From the NCBI GenBank assembly GCA_016861025.1, contig BOKO01000009.1, positions 62,001 through 126,000 of the forward strand: 64,000 bases of DNA, given 5' to 3'. The position numbers and the translations under genes are program-made. Under the pieces are notes generated by a model. That model had not been told where the DNA came from. It saw only the letters and a list, made by a program, of their open reading frames with translations, and searched no databases. Origin of the DNA: Chloroflexota bacterium (GTDB lineage: Bacteria > Chloroflexota > Anaerolineae > Caldilineales > Caldilineaceae). Shown in pieces: positions 27,344-42,017 of this stretch; within the stretch, counting starts at the first letter, position 1, and each line of letters starts with the position of its first letter.

Positions 27344-28399
27344 TCATCCCCGCCGCCAGACCCGCCCCTGCATGGCGCGGAACGAAACCAGAAACGCAAT
27401 GATCAGACCTTGCAAACTGAAGGTCATCGCCGATGGAATCTTCGCCGTCAACTGCATCAGCTCGGCGCCGGTGGTCAGCGCGCCAAAGAGCAAGCCAGAG
27501 AAGATCGTCCCCACCGGGTGGTTTGCCGCCAGCAACGAGACGGCAATGCCGGTGAAGCCGTAGCCTGGCGAGATGTTCTCGTAGAGCCGCCCGATCACGC
27601 CAAGCACTTCCACCGCGCCGGCAATGCCCGCCGCTGCGCCGCTGAGGCTGATCGCCAGCACATACTGACGGTTGACGTTGATGCCGGCGTGCAGCGCGGC
27701 CTCCGGGTTGTAGCCGACCGCCCGCAATGCAAAGCCCAGCGGCGTGCGAAAGAGCAGGATCGCCGCCAGCACCGGCAAGATCAGCGCCAGCAGAAACCCG
27801 GCGTGGACGCGCATCCCCGGCAGCAGGCGCGGCAACACCATGCCGGCGGCGATCTCATCGGTCTGCGGGTTGTAGCGGCTGGCTTCTTGCATCGGGCCGG
27901 TCACCAGATAGCCGACGATGCCGATGGCGATGTAGTTGAGCATGATCGTCGTAACGACCTCGTTCAGCCCCAGCCGCACTTTGAGCCAGCCAGCGATGGC
28001 TGCCCACAGCCCGCCGCAAAGTGCGCCAAACAGCAGCGCCGCCGGGATCGACAGCCATACAGGCAGGTCGCCCGCGCTCAGCCCGATCAACGCGCCTGCG
28101 GCCGCGCCCATGTAAAACTGCCCCTCGGCGCCGATGTTCCAGATGCCGCAGCGAAAGGCGATGGCGATACCTGCACCGATTAGAATCAGCGGCGTGGCGC
28201 GCATCATCGCCTCACCGAGATTGCGCGCGTTGCCGAAGATGCCGCTCCACAGCGCGCTGTACGCGGCGAGGACATTGAAGCCAGAGAGCGTCAGCATCAG
28301 CGCGCCGACGAGCAGCGCCGCCAGAATCGCCAGGATCGGCAGCGCCACGTTGCGCCAGAGAGCAGCGCCGGTTTGACGGGAAAGGGTCGCGGTGGTCAT
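27344..28399 (-). CDS. BMP-type ABC importer permease (YufP/NupB-like)
   Basis: About 351 residues from the ATG at 28399, with eight or more membrane segments. The coupling motif FRCGIWNIGAEGQFYMGA is the longer-permease counterpart of that in the partner. A TTG at 28423 is an alternative start but would begin inside repeat DNA. The two permeases, the ATPase and the BMP lipoprotein form a complete importer. Confidence 0.9.
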   Translation of the reverse strand: MTTATLSRQTGAALWRNVALPILAILAALLVGALMLTLSGFNVLAAYSALWSGIFGNARNLGEAMMRATPLILIGAGIAIAFRCGIWNIGAEGQFYMGAAAGALIGLSAGDLPVWLSIPAALLFGALCGGLWAAIAGWLKVRLGLNEVVTTIMLNYIAIGIVGYLVTGPMQEASRYNPQTDEIAAGMVLPRLLPGMRVHAGFLLALILPVLAAILLFRTPLGFALRAVGYNPEAALHAGINVNRQYVLAISLSGAAAGIAGAVEVLGVIGRLYENISPGYGFTGIAVSLLAANHPVGTIFSGLLFGALTTGAELMQLTAKIPSAMTFSLQGLIIAFLVSFRAMQGRVWRRG

Positions 28400-28414
28400 A
28401 GGCAGGATGGTGCA

Positions 28415-28469
28415 AATCTCCAATCTCCAATCTCTTGTGGAGAGACCGGAGATTGGAGATTAGAGATTG
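28415..28469. repeat. GGAGATT-family palindromic intergenic repeat
   Basis: AATCTCCAATCTCCAATCTC then a GTGGAGAGAC centre and GGAGATTGGAGATTAGAGAT. It separates the BMP lipoprotein gene from the permease genes and could set their expression ratio as a 3' stabilising hairpin. Confidence 0.88.
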
Positions 28470-29495
28470 TTACTGCGGCATTTCGACCGTGATCTCGCCA
28501 GATTTGAGTTTGGCGATCGTCTCATCGACCAGCGCCTTTAGCTCCGGCGTGACGATGTCGGCCAGTTCCTCGTTGTAGACGAACTGGTAGACGCCCTCGT
28601 CGTTGACGGTGAAGGGGCGCACGTGACCACCTTCGAACGTGCCATCCTTTGCCGACTGCGCCACGGCGAAGAGCGCCTGTGGGATGTTGAGCGGCGCGCT
28701 GGCGAGCACGTTCTTGGGCGCCTTGCTGTTCTGGTTGCCGATCGTGCCGATGGCGAAGACGCTGTCGCCGCCCTGCTCCGCCACCGCCTGCAGCACGCCG
28801 TCGCCCGCCAGGTTGGCGTTGGCAATCAAGATGTCGGCGCCGTCAGCCATGGCTTGCAGCGCGGCTTCCTTGCCCGCACCGACGTCGTTGCCGTCGCGCA
28901 GCACGATCATGCTGAAGGTGTGCCCCGGCACGCTCTCAAAGCCCTGGCGGAAGCCCTCTAGCGGCAGCTTGGTGGCGGGATTCTCCAGCGTGAAGCCAGC
29001 CGCTTTGCCGGTCTTGGAAACCTGCGCCGCCATCACGCCCATGGCGTAGAGCGCCTGCATGTAGCCCGGCACCAGGTCAATGGGCGCGTAGTTGGCCGTC
29101 GACTTGAAACCGCCCACCGTGGTGAAGTAGGTGTTCGGGAAGTCGGGCGACACCTTCTCCGCCGCATCCTGATACTGGAAGCCATGCCCGATCACCAGTG
29201 TGTAGCCCTGGCTGGCGAAGTCGCTGAACGCCTTTTCGTAGCCAGCCGGATCGCCCACCTCAACGTTGGCGATCTCGGCGCCCAGTTCGTCGCGCATGCG
29301 CTCGATGGCGGCATACGCCTGTCCGCTCCACGCATCGGTGATCGGGCTGGGATGCACCAGACCGACCTTGAATGTCGCAGCGGGTGCGCCGCTTTCGGCA
29401 GGTGCAGCCGCAGGCGCGCTCACACCGGCGCAGCCGCTCAACAACAAAGCCACCACCATCATCACCACAATGATTTGCTTGCTTACCTTTGACAT
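28470..29495 (-). CDS. BMP-family (PnrA-like) substrate-binding lipoprotein
   Basis: 341 residues from the ATG at 29495, which has a strong AGGAGG site. A lipoprotein signal ends in LLLSGC (Cys22). The mature part is a periplasmic-binding fold of the BMP/PnrA/Med class, with VGLVHPSPITDAWSG, IGHGFQYQDAA and GYMQALYAMGVMAA. BMP proteins with known ligands bind purine nucleosides, or in some cases other small molecules. It is the first gene of the importer. The ligand here (nucleoside, free purine or other) is inference from the xdh/ygeW context. Confidence 0.9.
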   Translation of the reverse strand: MSKVSKQIIVVMMVVALLLSGCAGVSAPAAAPAESGAPAATFKVGLVHPSPITDAWSGQAYAAIERMRDELGAEIANVEVGDPAGYEKAFSDFASQGYTLVIGHGFQYQDAAEKVSPDFPNTYFTTVGGFKSTANYAPIDLVPGYMQALYAMGVMAAQVSKTGKAAGFTLENPATKLPLEGFRQGFESVPGHTFSMIVLRDGNDVGAGKEAALQAMADGADILIANANLAGDGVLQAVAEQGGDSVFAIGTIGNQNSKAPKNVLASAPLNIPQALFAVAQSAKDGTFEGGHVRPFTVNDEGVYQFVYNEELADIVTPELKALVDETIAKLKSGEITVEMPQ

Positions 29496-29556
29496 TGTCC
29501 CCTCCTTCAGATCGTGGAATACGAAAACAAACAACCGAATGGCGTGGGAGATTCTG

Positions 29557-30525
29557 CTATCCGTGCACGAGTGAATAAATATCAGTCAGCAACTGTCGAT
29601 TGGCTTCGATGCCGGGCGTTGTGATGTTCATCACGACGGCGTCAAGTGCGTGCTCGTCCACCAATGCCCGGATCGCTTGCCGACACTCCTCTGGCGTCCC
29701 TGCCAGCTGGTAACGCTGGATCATCTCCGGGCGCACGAAGGGCATGGCTGCCTTGGGGCCGCCGGTCGCCATTGCCTGGCGGATTTGCGCGATCTCGTCG
29801 GCGCTGATGCCCAAGCCGTCGAGCATCCGCGGCGGCGAGTCCATCAGCACATAGGCATAGAGCGCCGAGGCTTCTTCGAGGAGTTTCGGCGTGTAGGCGA
29901 TGCGATCCATGTAGATGCGCTGACAGGGCGTGCTGCGTCCTGACGCTGCCTGGTCGACAATCGCCAGCGCCGGGCCAACGTCGGACTTTGCCACCAGCAC
30001 GACGCCGTCCGCCTCCTGCCCGGCCAGTTCCAGCATCTTCTCCCCGCGCACCGCCAGCCAGATCGGGATATTGTGGCGGCGCTGGCTGTGCAGACGGGCG
30101 CGCTGCAAGGCATAGCGTTTGCCCTGCCAGCTCACCTCCTCGCCGCTCCACAGCGCCCGCAGAATGGCGACGGTCTCGCGCATCACCGTCAGCGGCGCCT
30201 CGCGCGGGATGCCCATCGGGTTGAGCACCATCGAGCCGCCCGCCACCAGCGTCGCCAGCGCGCGCCCGCCGGAGAGATCGTCGAGCGTGGCGATGGCGGT
30301 CGCGGTCACGGCGGGGTGGCGCGTGTAGCCGTTGGTGACAGGGCCAAGCCGCATCCGCTGCGTGCGCTGCGCAATCGCGCTGAGCGCCACGTAGACATCG
30401 GGCATAAAGCCTTCGTCGGCAAGCAGGCAGAAATCGTAGCCAAGCTCCTCCGCCATCACCGCCGTCGCAATCACTTCATCGACCGGCATGGTTGGGATGA
30501 TCTGAATGCCCAGTTGCGTCATCAT
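29557..30525 (-). CDS. Mer-like LLM flavoprotein next to mch
   Basis: About 322 residues from ATGATG at 30522-30525; the longer frame to 30690 translates a dispersed repeat. The N-terminal part (LGIQIIPTMPVDEVI, GPVTNGYTRHPAVTATAIAT, DDLSGGRA) follows archaeal Mer closely, and the C-terminus keeps GTPEE...ALVDEHALDAVV. Mer is the F420-dependent 5,10-methylene-H4MPT reductase. The gene lies beside mch and the BMP importer, which supports a C1-carrier role, but LLM specificity cannot be decided from sequence alone. Confidence 0.8.
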   Translation of the reverse strand: MMTQLGIQIIPTMPVDEVIATAVMAEELGYDFCLLADEGFMPDVYVALSAIAQRTQRMRLGPVTNGYTRHPAVTATAIATLDDLSGGRALATLVAGGSMVLNPMGIPREAPLTVMRETVAILRALWSGEEVSWQGKRYALQRARLHSQRRHNIPIWLAVRGEKMLELAGQEADGVVLVAKSDVGPALAIVDQAASGRSTPCQRIYMDRIAYTPKLLEEASALYAYVLMDSPPRMLDGLGISADEIAQIRQAMATGGPKAAMPFVRPEMIQRYQLAGTPEECRQAIRALVDEHALDAVVMNITTPGIEANRQLLTDIYSLVHG

Positions 30526-30551
30526 CAGAACTCTCGTCAAGCGGGCTTCCA

Positions 30552-30640
30552 TAGAACGCGGATGACGCGGATCGCACGGATTTTCGCGGATTCCTTTTGA
30601 TCCGCGAAGACCCGCTAAATCTGCGTCATCTGCGTTCCAT
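30552..30640. repeat. CGCGGAT-family palindromic intergenic repeat
   Basis: Complete copy starting AGAACGCGGATGACGCGG and ending GTCATCTGCGTTCCAT. The mch stop codon (30626) is inside it, so the terminal Mch residues (KMERR) are repeat-encoded. Confidence 0.9.
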
Positions 30641-31603
30641 TTTGCTTTCTCCAAAGAACGACTTCTGCAGCACGCCGTAATTGATCTCACCCGCGCTGAA
30701 GGTGCGACCGCTGTTCAGGTTATTGATGTGCAGCACCGCCGGCGAGTGCAGGTCGAGTGGAATCTGGTAGAAGTCGCGGCCCGCCTCCTCGTAAATCTCG
30801 ACAAAGGGGCGACCATAGGCGCGCGAGGCAACCGAGACCACTTTGCCGATCACGGCGGCGATGGCGTCATCGTCGGCTTCCACATAGAGCGTGGCGACGC
30901 CGCCGTAGAGCAGCGAGTCGTTGATGCGCCCCATCGCCACGATCTCGTCGCGGATCAGCGGCGGGATCACGCCGAAGCCGTGGGCATAGCGCACGCAGTT
31001 GACAGCGAAGCCCTCCTCCGCCAGCCGGTGCAGCGACTGCTCGACGATGCGCGCCGCCACCTGAATCGCGCAGACCAGGCTGGAGTTGGGCGCGACCAGG
31101 ATGTAGAGATTCTCCGGCTTGAGCTTGCACGCCGCCGCGATCGTCGTCGCCCAATCCTCGGTCACCGGCTCGGCGGTCTGGATGGCGATGACGCCTTCGT
31201 CGGCGTGGTCGCGGTAGTCGATCAGTTCGAAGTAGTGGTCGAGGTTGGCGTGGTTGAGCGCCCGCGCCGGGCCTGCCAGAATCGGAGCGCCTGCCCGCGC
31301 GCCTTCCAGCCGCCAGCCCGCGATCTGCGACGCAATGCACGCCAGTTGCGGCTGGTCGATCATCACGCGCACCGCCGACAGCACGCGGTCGCCGACTGGG
31401 AACGGCTCGTAGCTCACCTCCGCCAGCCCGCCCAGCGTGATCAGCGTGTAGTACTTGCCCGCCAGCCAGCCGCCCGGCGCTGCCTGTCCCATGTCGATCA
31501 CCGTCGTCCCGCACGCCAGCCGGCCGACCGCGACGCCCAACGCCTCCGGCGCCTCCAAAATCCGGCGTACAATTTTCATGGCTTCACGGTTGATGCTGAT
31601 CAT
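30626..31603 (-). CDS. mch: Methenyltetrahydromethanopterin cyclohydrolase
   Basis: 325 residues, the usual Mch length. Family landmarks are seen in order: LACGTTVIDMG, the LNHANLD turn, LVAPNSSLVCAIQVAARIVE with the conserved Arg185 and Glu188 pair, AMGRINDSLLYGG, and NNLNSGRTFSAGEINYGVL at the end. Mch interconverts 5,10-methenyl- and N5-formyl-tetrahydromethanopterin. It is standard in methanogens and in methylotrophs that use H4MPT. No other H4MPT genes (fae, mtd, ftr, fhc) are in the window. It lies downstream of an SDR and E2 and upstream of the Mer-like gene. Confidence 0.9.
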   Translation of the reverse strand: MISINREAMKIVRRILEAPEALGVAVGRLACGTTVIDMGQAAPGGWLAGKYYTLITLGGLAEVSYEPFPVGDRVLSAVRVMIDQPQLACIASQIAGWRLEGARAGAPILAGPARALNHANLDHYFELIDYRDHADEGVIAIQTAEPVTEDWATTIAAACKLKPENLYILVAPNSSLVCAIQVAARIVEQSLHRLAEEGFAVNCVRYAHGFGVIPPLIRDEIVAMGRINDSLLYGGVATLYVEADDDAIAAVIGKVVSVASRAYGRPFVEIYEEAGRDFYQIPLDLHSPAVLHINNLNSGRTFSAGEINYGVLQKSFFGESKMERR

Positions 31604-31620
31604 AAATCGCCCTTCTGTTC

Positions 31621-31743
31621 ATGAGAGATTGTGCGGTTGAGTGATTAGGAGATTGGAGATTGGAGATTAGAGATTGGAGAGTGGCGTGCTTGCCCATTTG
31701 TGCAGCAAGGCGTCAATCTCCAATCTCTTAATCTCCAATCTCC
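31621..31743. repeat. GGAGATT-family palindromic intergenic repeat, long copy
   Basis: Four GGAGATT-type words (with AGAGATT variants), a central TTGCCCATTTGTGCAGCAA loop region, and the complementary TCAATCTCCAATCTC side. It fills the gap between mch and the next SDR. Confidence 0.88.
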
Positions 31744-31747
31744 ATCC

Positions 31748-32530
31748 CTACTTCGGCCCCGCCTCCACCACACCCAACCCGCCGTCCACCGGAATCAGCG
31801 CGCCGGTGATGTAGCTGGCTGCGTCCGACGCCAGGAAGGCGACGACGCTGGCGATCTCCTCCGGCTTGCCAAAACGGTTGAACGGAATGTACTTCGTGAA
31901 ATTCTCCTCGCCCAGCGCCGAAATGCCGTCGCGCAGTGCCTGCGTGTAGATCAGCCCCGGCGCCACGGCGTTGACGCGAATGCCATGCCGCGCCAGGTCG
32001 AGCGCCATCGCTCGCGTCAGCGACTCCAGTGCGCCTTTGGTGGCGGCGTAGAGCGTGCGGTTGGTGATTGTCTGCCGCGCCAGGATCGTGCTGATGTGGA
32101 TGATGCTGCCGCCGACGCCCGCCGCGATCATCTGTTGCGCGGCGAGCTGGCTCATCAGGTATGGACCGCGCACGTTGGCGCCAAACATCAGGTCAAAATC
32201 GCTGAGCGTGGCGTCGAGGAAATAAGCGCGGTTGATCGCCGACGCGTTGTGCACCAGCACGCGCACCGGCCCCCACTGCGCCGCAACGGTCTCCATCATG
32301 CGCCGTACATCATCCTCGTTGCCGGCGTCGCCCTGCAGGGGCAGCGCCTGCCCGCCCGCCGCCGTGATCGCCGCGCTCACCTGCTCGGCGCCGCTGCGAT
32401 CCTCACGGTAGTTAACGACGACGCGCGCACCGGACGCCGCAAACAACTGCGCGGTCGCCGCGCCGATCCCGCGCGACGCGCCGGTGATGAAGACAGTCTG
32501 GTCGGTGAAGTCGAAGGTGAAGGTGGTCAT
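31748..32530 (-). CDS. Short-chain dehydrogenase (FabG-like)
   Basis: About 260 residues from the ATG at 32530, which has GGGAG upstream. Motifs: FITGASRGIGAAT, HNAS, IIHIST, and catalytic YAATK, closing with PVDGGLGV. A classical, intact SDR of the 3-oxoacyl reductase type; the substrate is unknown. It follows E2 in the same direction, with a GC-rich gap of about 117 bases. Confidence 0.88.
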   Translation of the reverse strand: MTTFTFDFTDQTVFITGASRGIGAATAQLFAASGARVVVNYREDRSGAEQVSAAITAAGGQALPLQGDAGNEDDVRRMMETVAAQWGPVRVLVHNASAINRAYFLDATLSDFDLMFGANVRGPYLMSQLAAQQMIAAGVGGSIIHISTILARQTITNRTLYAATKGALESLTRAMALDLARHGIRVNAVAPGLIYTQALRDGISALGEENFTKYIPFNRFGKPEEIASVVAFLASDAASYITGALIPVDGGLGVVEAGPK

Positions 32531-32647
32531 ATTGCTCCCAATCCCGTAGAGCGCCATCCGCTCCCGTAGACGCCGCTCGCAGCGGCGTGATCTCGCTTTC
32601 CAACCCGCGCCGCTCTGACGCCGAGAACCTGCGGCTGTGAGCCGCAG

Positions 32648-33334
32648 CTACCGTAGCTGCGCCAGCCGCTCCTGCACTTCCTGCAAGAACGCTGCCGCCG
32701 CTGCCCCATCGATAAAGCGATGGTCGAAGGTCAGGCTGAACCACGCCAGCGGACGCTCGACAAGCTGTCCATCCACCAGCGCAGGCTGGTTGCGCACCCG
32801 CCCCACCAGCAGGATCGCGCCTTCCGGCGGGCGCGGCAGCGGAAAACCGCCGTCGATGCCGAACATGCCCAAATTGCTGACGGTGAAGGTGCCGCCCTCG
32901 ATGTCGGGCAGCTTGAGCTTGCCGGCGCGGGCGCGCGTCGCCAGGTCATTCGCAGCCGCGGCCAGCTCGTCAAGCGATTTCTGGTCGGCGTTGCGGATTA
33001 CGGTCACAACCAGACCGTCCGCCGCCGCCACCGCCATGCCCAGATTGACCGCAGCAAACGCAACGACGTGGTTCTCCACCAGCTCGGCGTTGAGCAGCGG
33101 ATGGTTGGGCAGCGCCCGCGCCACTGCCGCCATGATGTAGGTGTTGAGCGAGTGGCGCTGCTCGCCCGCCGCCTGTCGCGCCGCCTGCACCGCCGACAAA
33201 TCCATCTCGCGCGTCACCTGGCTGAGCGCGGCGCGGCGCACCGACTCATCCATGCTCTGCGCCATCATCTTGCGCACGCGGCTGAGCGGCGTCGTCTGTT
33301 TGATCGGGATGCCCCGGTGAGTGTTCTCTGTCAT
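32648..33334 (-). CDS. 2-oxoacid dehydrogenase E2 core without lipoyl domain
   Basis: 228 residues, only the catalytic acyltransferase domain. The active-site motif DHRFIDG (His205) is intact, and TFTVSNLGMFGIDGGFP is typical. Normal E2 proteins are 400 or more residues with lipoyl and E1/E3-binding domains on the same chain; here both are missing. The lipoyl domain is a separate gene upstream (33331-33600) overlapping by ATGA. No E3-binding domain is visible. Confidence 0.9.
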   Translation of the reverse strand: MTENTHRGIPIKQTTPLSRVRKMMAQSMDESVRRAALSQVTREMDLSAVQAARQAAGEQRHSLNTYIMAAVARALPNHPLLNAELVENHVVAFAAVNLGMAVAAADGLVVTVIRNADQKSLDELAAAANDLATRARAGKLKLPDIEGGTFTVSNLGMFGIDGGFPLPRPPEGAILLVGRVRNQPALVDGQLVERPLAWFSLTFDHRFIDGAAAAAFLQEVQERLAQLR

Positions 33335-33600
33335 GCGTTGCGAATCTGCGCGGCTTCGGCTTCATCCGCCGCAATCACTGCCAGCACGGTGCCGACTTCG
33401 ACCGTCTCCCCGGCCGCAACCAGGATTTTGGCGATGATCCCCGACGCCGGCGCCGGCAGCTCGTTGGTGATCTTGTCCGTCTCCACATCGGCGATGATCT
33501 CGTCCTCAGCCACAGTGTCGCCTTCCTGCTTGCGCCACTCGGAGACCATGCCCTCTTCCATCGTCAGCCCCCACTTGGGGAGAATCACTTCGACCGCCAT
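33331..33600 (-). CDS. Free-standing lipoyl-domain protein
   Basis: 89 residues forming one biotinyl/lipoyl domain. The lipoylated lysine is Lys43 in ETDKI, preceded by LPKWGLTMEEG. It would shuttle the acyl group between E1 and the E2 core encoded next. An AAGGA site precedes the ATG. The stop overlaps the E2 start, so the two are made together. Confidence 0.93.
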   Translation of the reverse strand: MAVEVILPKWGLTMEEGMVSEWRKQEGDTVAEDEIIADVETDKITNELPAPASGIIAKILVAAGETVEVGTVLAVIAADEAEAAQIRNA

Positions 33601-33625
33601 GCTGTTATCCTTTACTGTCGAACAA

Positions 33626-33778
33626 TGGAACGCGGATGACGCGGATTGAGCGGATTAGCGCGGATTCAGATCAGCGAACATCTGCCCGATCCGCGTCATC
33701 TGCGTTCTATTTCTATCCCCAACCGACACAAATCCAATCAGCGAACATCCGCCCGATCCGCGTTATCCGCGTTCTATC
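33626..33778. repeat. CGCGGAT-family palindromic intergenic repeat, one and a half copies
   Basis: A full copy (33626-33711) plus an extra right half (33734-33778), the same layout as the copy at 20006-20170. It lies between the E1 beta and lipoyl genes and ends at the E1 beta stop. Confidence 0.9.
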
Positions 33779-33779
33779 C

Positions 33780-35749
<1,970 letters not shown>

Positions 35750-35766
35750 ACACTCGCTCCATTGCT

Positions 35767-35819
35767 AATCTCATAATCGCTCAATCGCTGCGACTGCGAG
35801 ATTGAGCGATTATGAGATT
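35767..35819. repeat. Perfect 20-bp inverted repeat (GGAGATT-related) between xdh and E1 genes
   Basis: 35767-35786 and 35800-35819 are perfect reverse complements around a 13-base loop. The words (GATTGAGCGATTATGAGATT) are a variant of the GGAGATT family. It lies between the stop of the molybdenum hydroxylase gene and the E1 alpha start. Confidence 0.85.
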
Positions 35820-35825
35820 TTGAGA

Positions 35826-38761
<2,936 letters not shown>

Positions 38762-38765
<4 letters not shown>

Positions 38766-39568
38766 GCGCTTGCTCCCTTCGCAAAGGCGGCCGTCAATGC
38801 ACGATGCGCCAGCACTTCAGCCATCTGGCGGCGATAGTCAACGCTGCCGCGATAGTCGCCCACCGGCGCGGCCTGGCTGTTCACAGCGGCGACAAGCCGG
38901 TCGATCACAGCGGCGGACGGGGCATCGACGCGCGTCTCGACCACGAACGGCAACTCACTCGCGCCAGCCACCGCCACACGCACCGTCTGTCCAGCGACGG
39001 CGCCGACCGCCGCCACAATCGCCTGATCGAGCTTTGTGCGCGCCACACGCGCTAGCGCCGCCGACGCGTCCACACCGACATCGATGGCGATCTCCATTAG
39101 CAAAGTCTTAGGTAAAGGTTTGAAGTCGCGCAGTGCAATGACAGAGATGGCGCTTCCCTGCACAGTCACCTGGGCATCGAGCGCCAGCAGCGCCAGCATC
39201 AACTCCGGCGGCCCGTCGGCGACGCCATCGAGCGCACCGGCGAGCGTCGCCAGGTTGCGTAACGTGCGCGGCGCGGCGAGCGTGGCGGCTTCGGCGAGCA
39301 CGCCATTGGCAACGTTGCGCACAGCGGCGTTTTCGACCAGCGTCTGCAGCCGCGTGTTGCCGCCGATGCGCAGGGTTGCCGGCTCGCGGCTGATGTAGTC
39401 CCAGGGCAATGCCTGAAGATCGACGACCGCCGCCGCTGATGGAAAACCATCATCCGGCACGCGTGGTCTGGGTGTCAGAGGCGCAGTTTCAATTGTCTCT
39501 CGTTCCAACAGCGTCAGCGCTTGCTCGACGGTGGGTGCGCGCTGATACTCATGGATGTGCGCAGGCAT
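38762..39568 (-). CDS. Xanthine dehydrogenase family FAD-binding subunit
   Basis: 268 residues from the ATG at 39568 with GGAGG 5 bases upstream. FAD-binding features are LPWDYISREPATLRIGGNTRL and the ARTLRNLATLAG stretch. It passes electrons from the iron-sulfur clusters to NAD or another acceptor. It is the first gene of the leftward cluster and has its own promoter, divergent from the regulator gene. Confidence 0.9.
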
Positions 39569-39612
39569 AGAACCTCCGTTTCTGTTGTCTTGCATCTACT
39601 GGGATTGCGAGT

Positions 39613-39641
39613 AAGGTAACACATTTAAAGCAAGCTGTCAA
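39613..39641 (-). promoter_or_regulatory. Promoter of the molybdenum hydroxylase operon
   Basis: Read on the minus strand: TTGACA (39641-39636), a 17-base spacer and TACCTT (39618-39613), followed by a roughly 40-base leader to the ribosome site. It is back-to-back with the regulator promoter; GCTGTCAA (39634-39641) and TTGACAGC (39682-39689) are exact inverted copies, so a shared regulator could grip both. Confidence 0.65.
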
Positions 39642-39681
39642 GTGCCATTAAAATTTCATCAAGCCACACTCAAATCAGTGG

Positions 39682-39710
39682 TTGACAGCGTTCGCCATGC
39701 AGTGTACACT
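39682..39710 (+). promoter_or_regulatory. Promoter of the regulator gene, leaderless
   Basis: TTGACA (39682-39687), a 17-base spacer and TACACT (39705-39710), then 7 bases and the ATG at 39718. The transcript start would fall at or next to the start codon. No ribosome-binding site is visible, which is consistent with a leaderless mRNA. Confidence 0.68.
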
Positions 39711-39717
39711 CAATTGC

Positions 39718-40326
<609 letters not shown>

Positions 40327-40346
40327 GTGTTTGGCAAGGCAAAGCC

Positions 40347-41753
<1,407 letters not shown>

Positions 41754-42017
41754 ACAGGCAGGATGCAATCACCGTCAACCTGGAATCTTCGCCAGCTCTC
41801 GCCAACTGGCGATCTGTCCGGCGCTGATGTGCATCGATTGGTCGCCGCCGTACAACGCATCGAATAAAAAACGGGTTTCTTGGCTGTCGATCCAGATTCG
41901 TGATATAAGTCACCGAGAAATAATTCGATTCCTACTACGCTGATCACAGTGAGGGAATCCGCAAAATTGCTGAACCATCTTTCACGATGCACCAGCGTAT
42001 TCAAAAGGAACTCGAAA

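Noticed and set aside
26462..28183. A 573-codon plus-strand open frame opposite the two permease genes
   Set aside because: Antisense shadow, rich in Arg, His and Gln, without start signals. The minus strand encodes the two well-recognised permeases.
30526..30690. N-terminal extension of the Mer-like protein up to 30690
   Set aside because: The extra 55 residues are a translation of the CGCGGAT repeat (NADDAD, PRHPRS words). The ATG at 30525 begins the Mer-like fold.
18822..31743. GGAGATT and CGCGGAT repeats considered as CRISPR arrays
   Set aside because: There are no regularly spaced unique spacers or cas genes. The units are contiguous heptamers arranged as palindromes.
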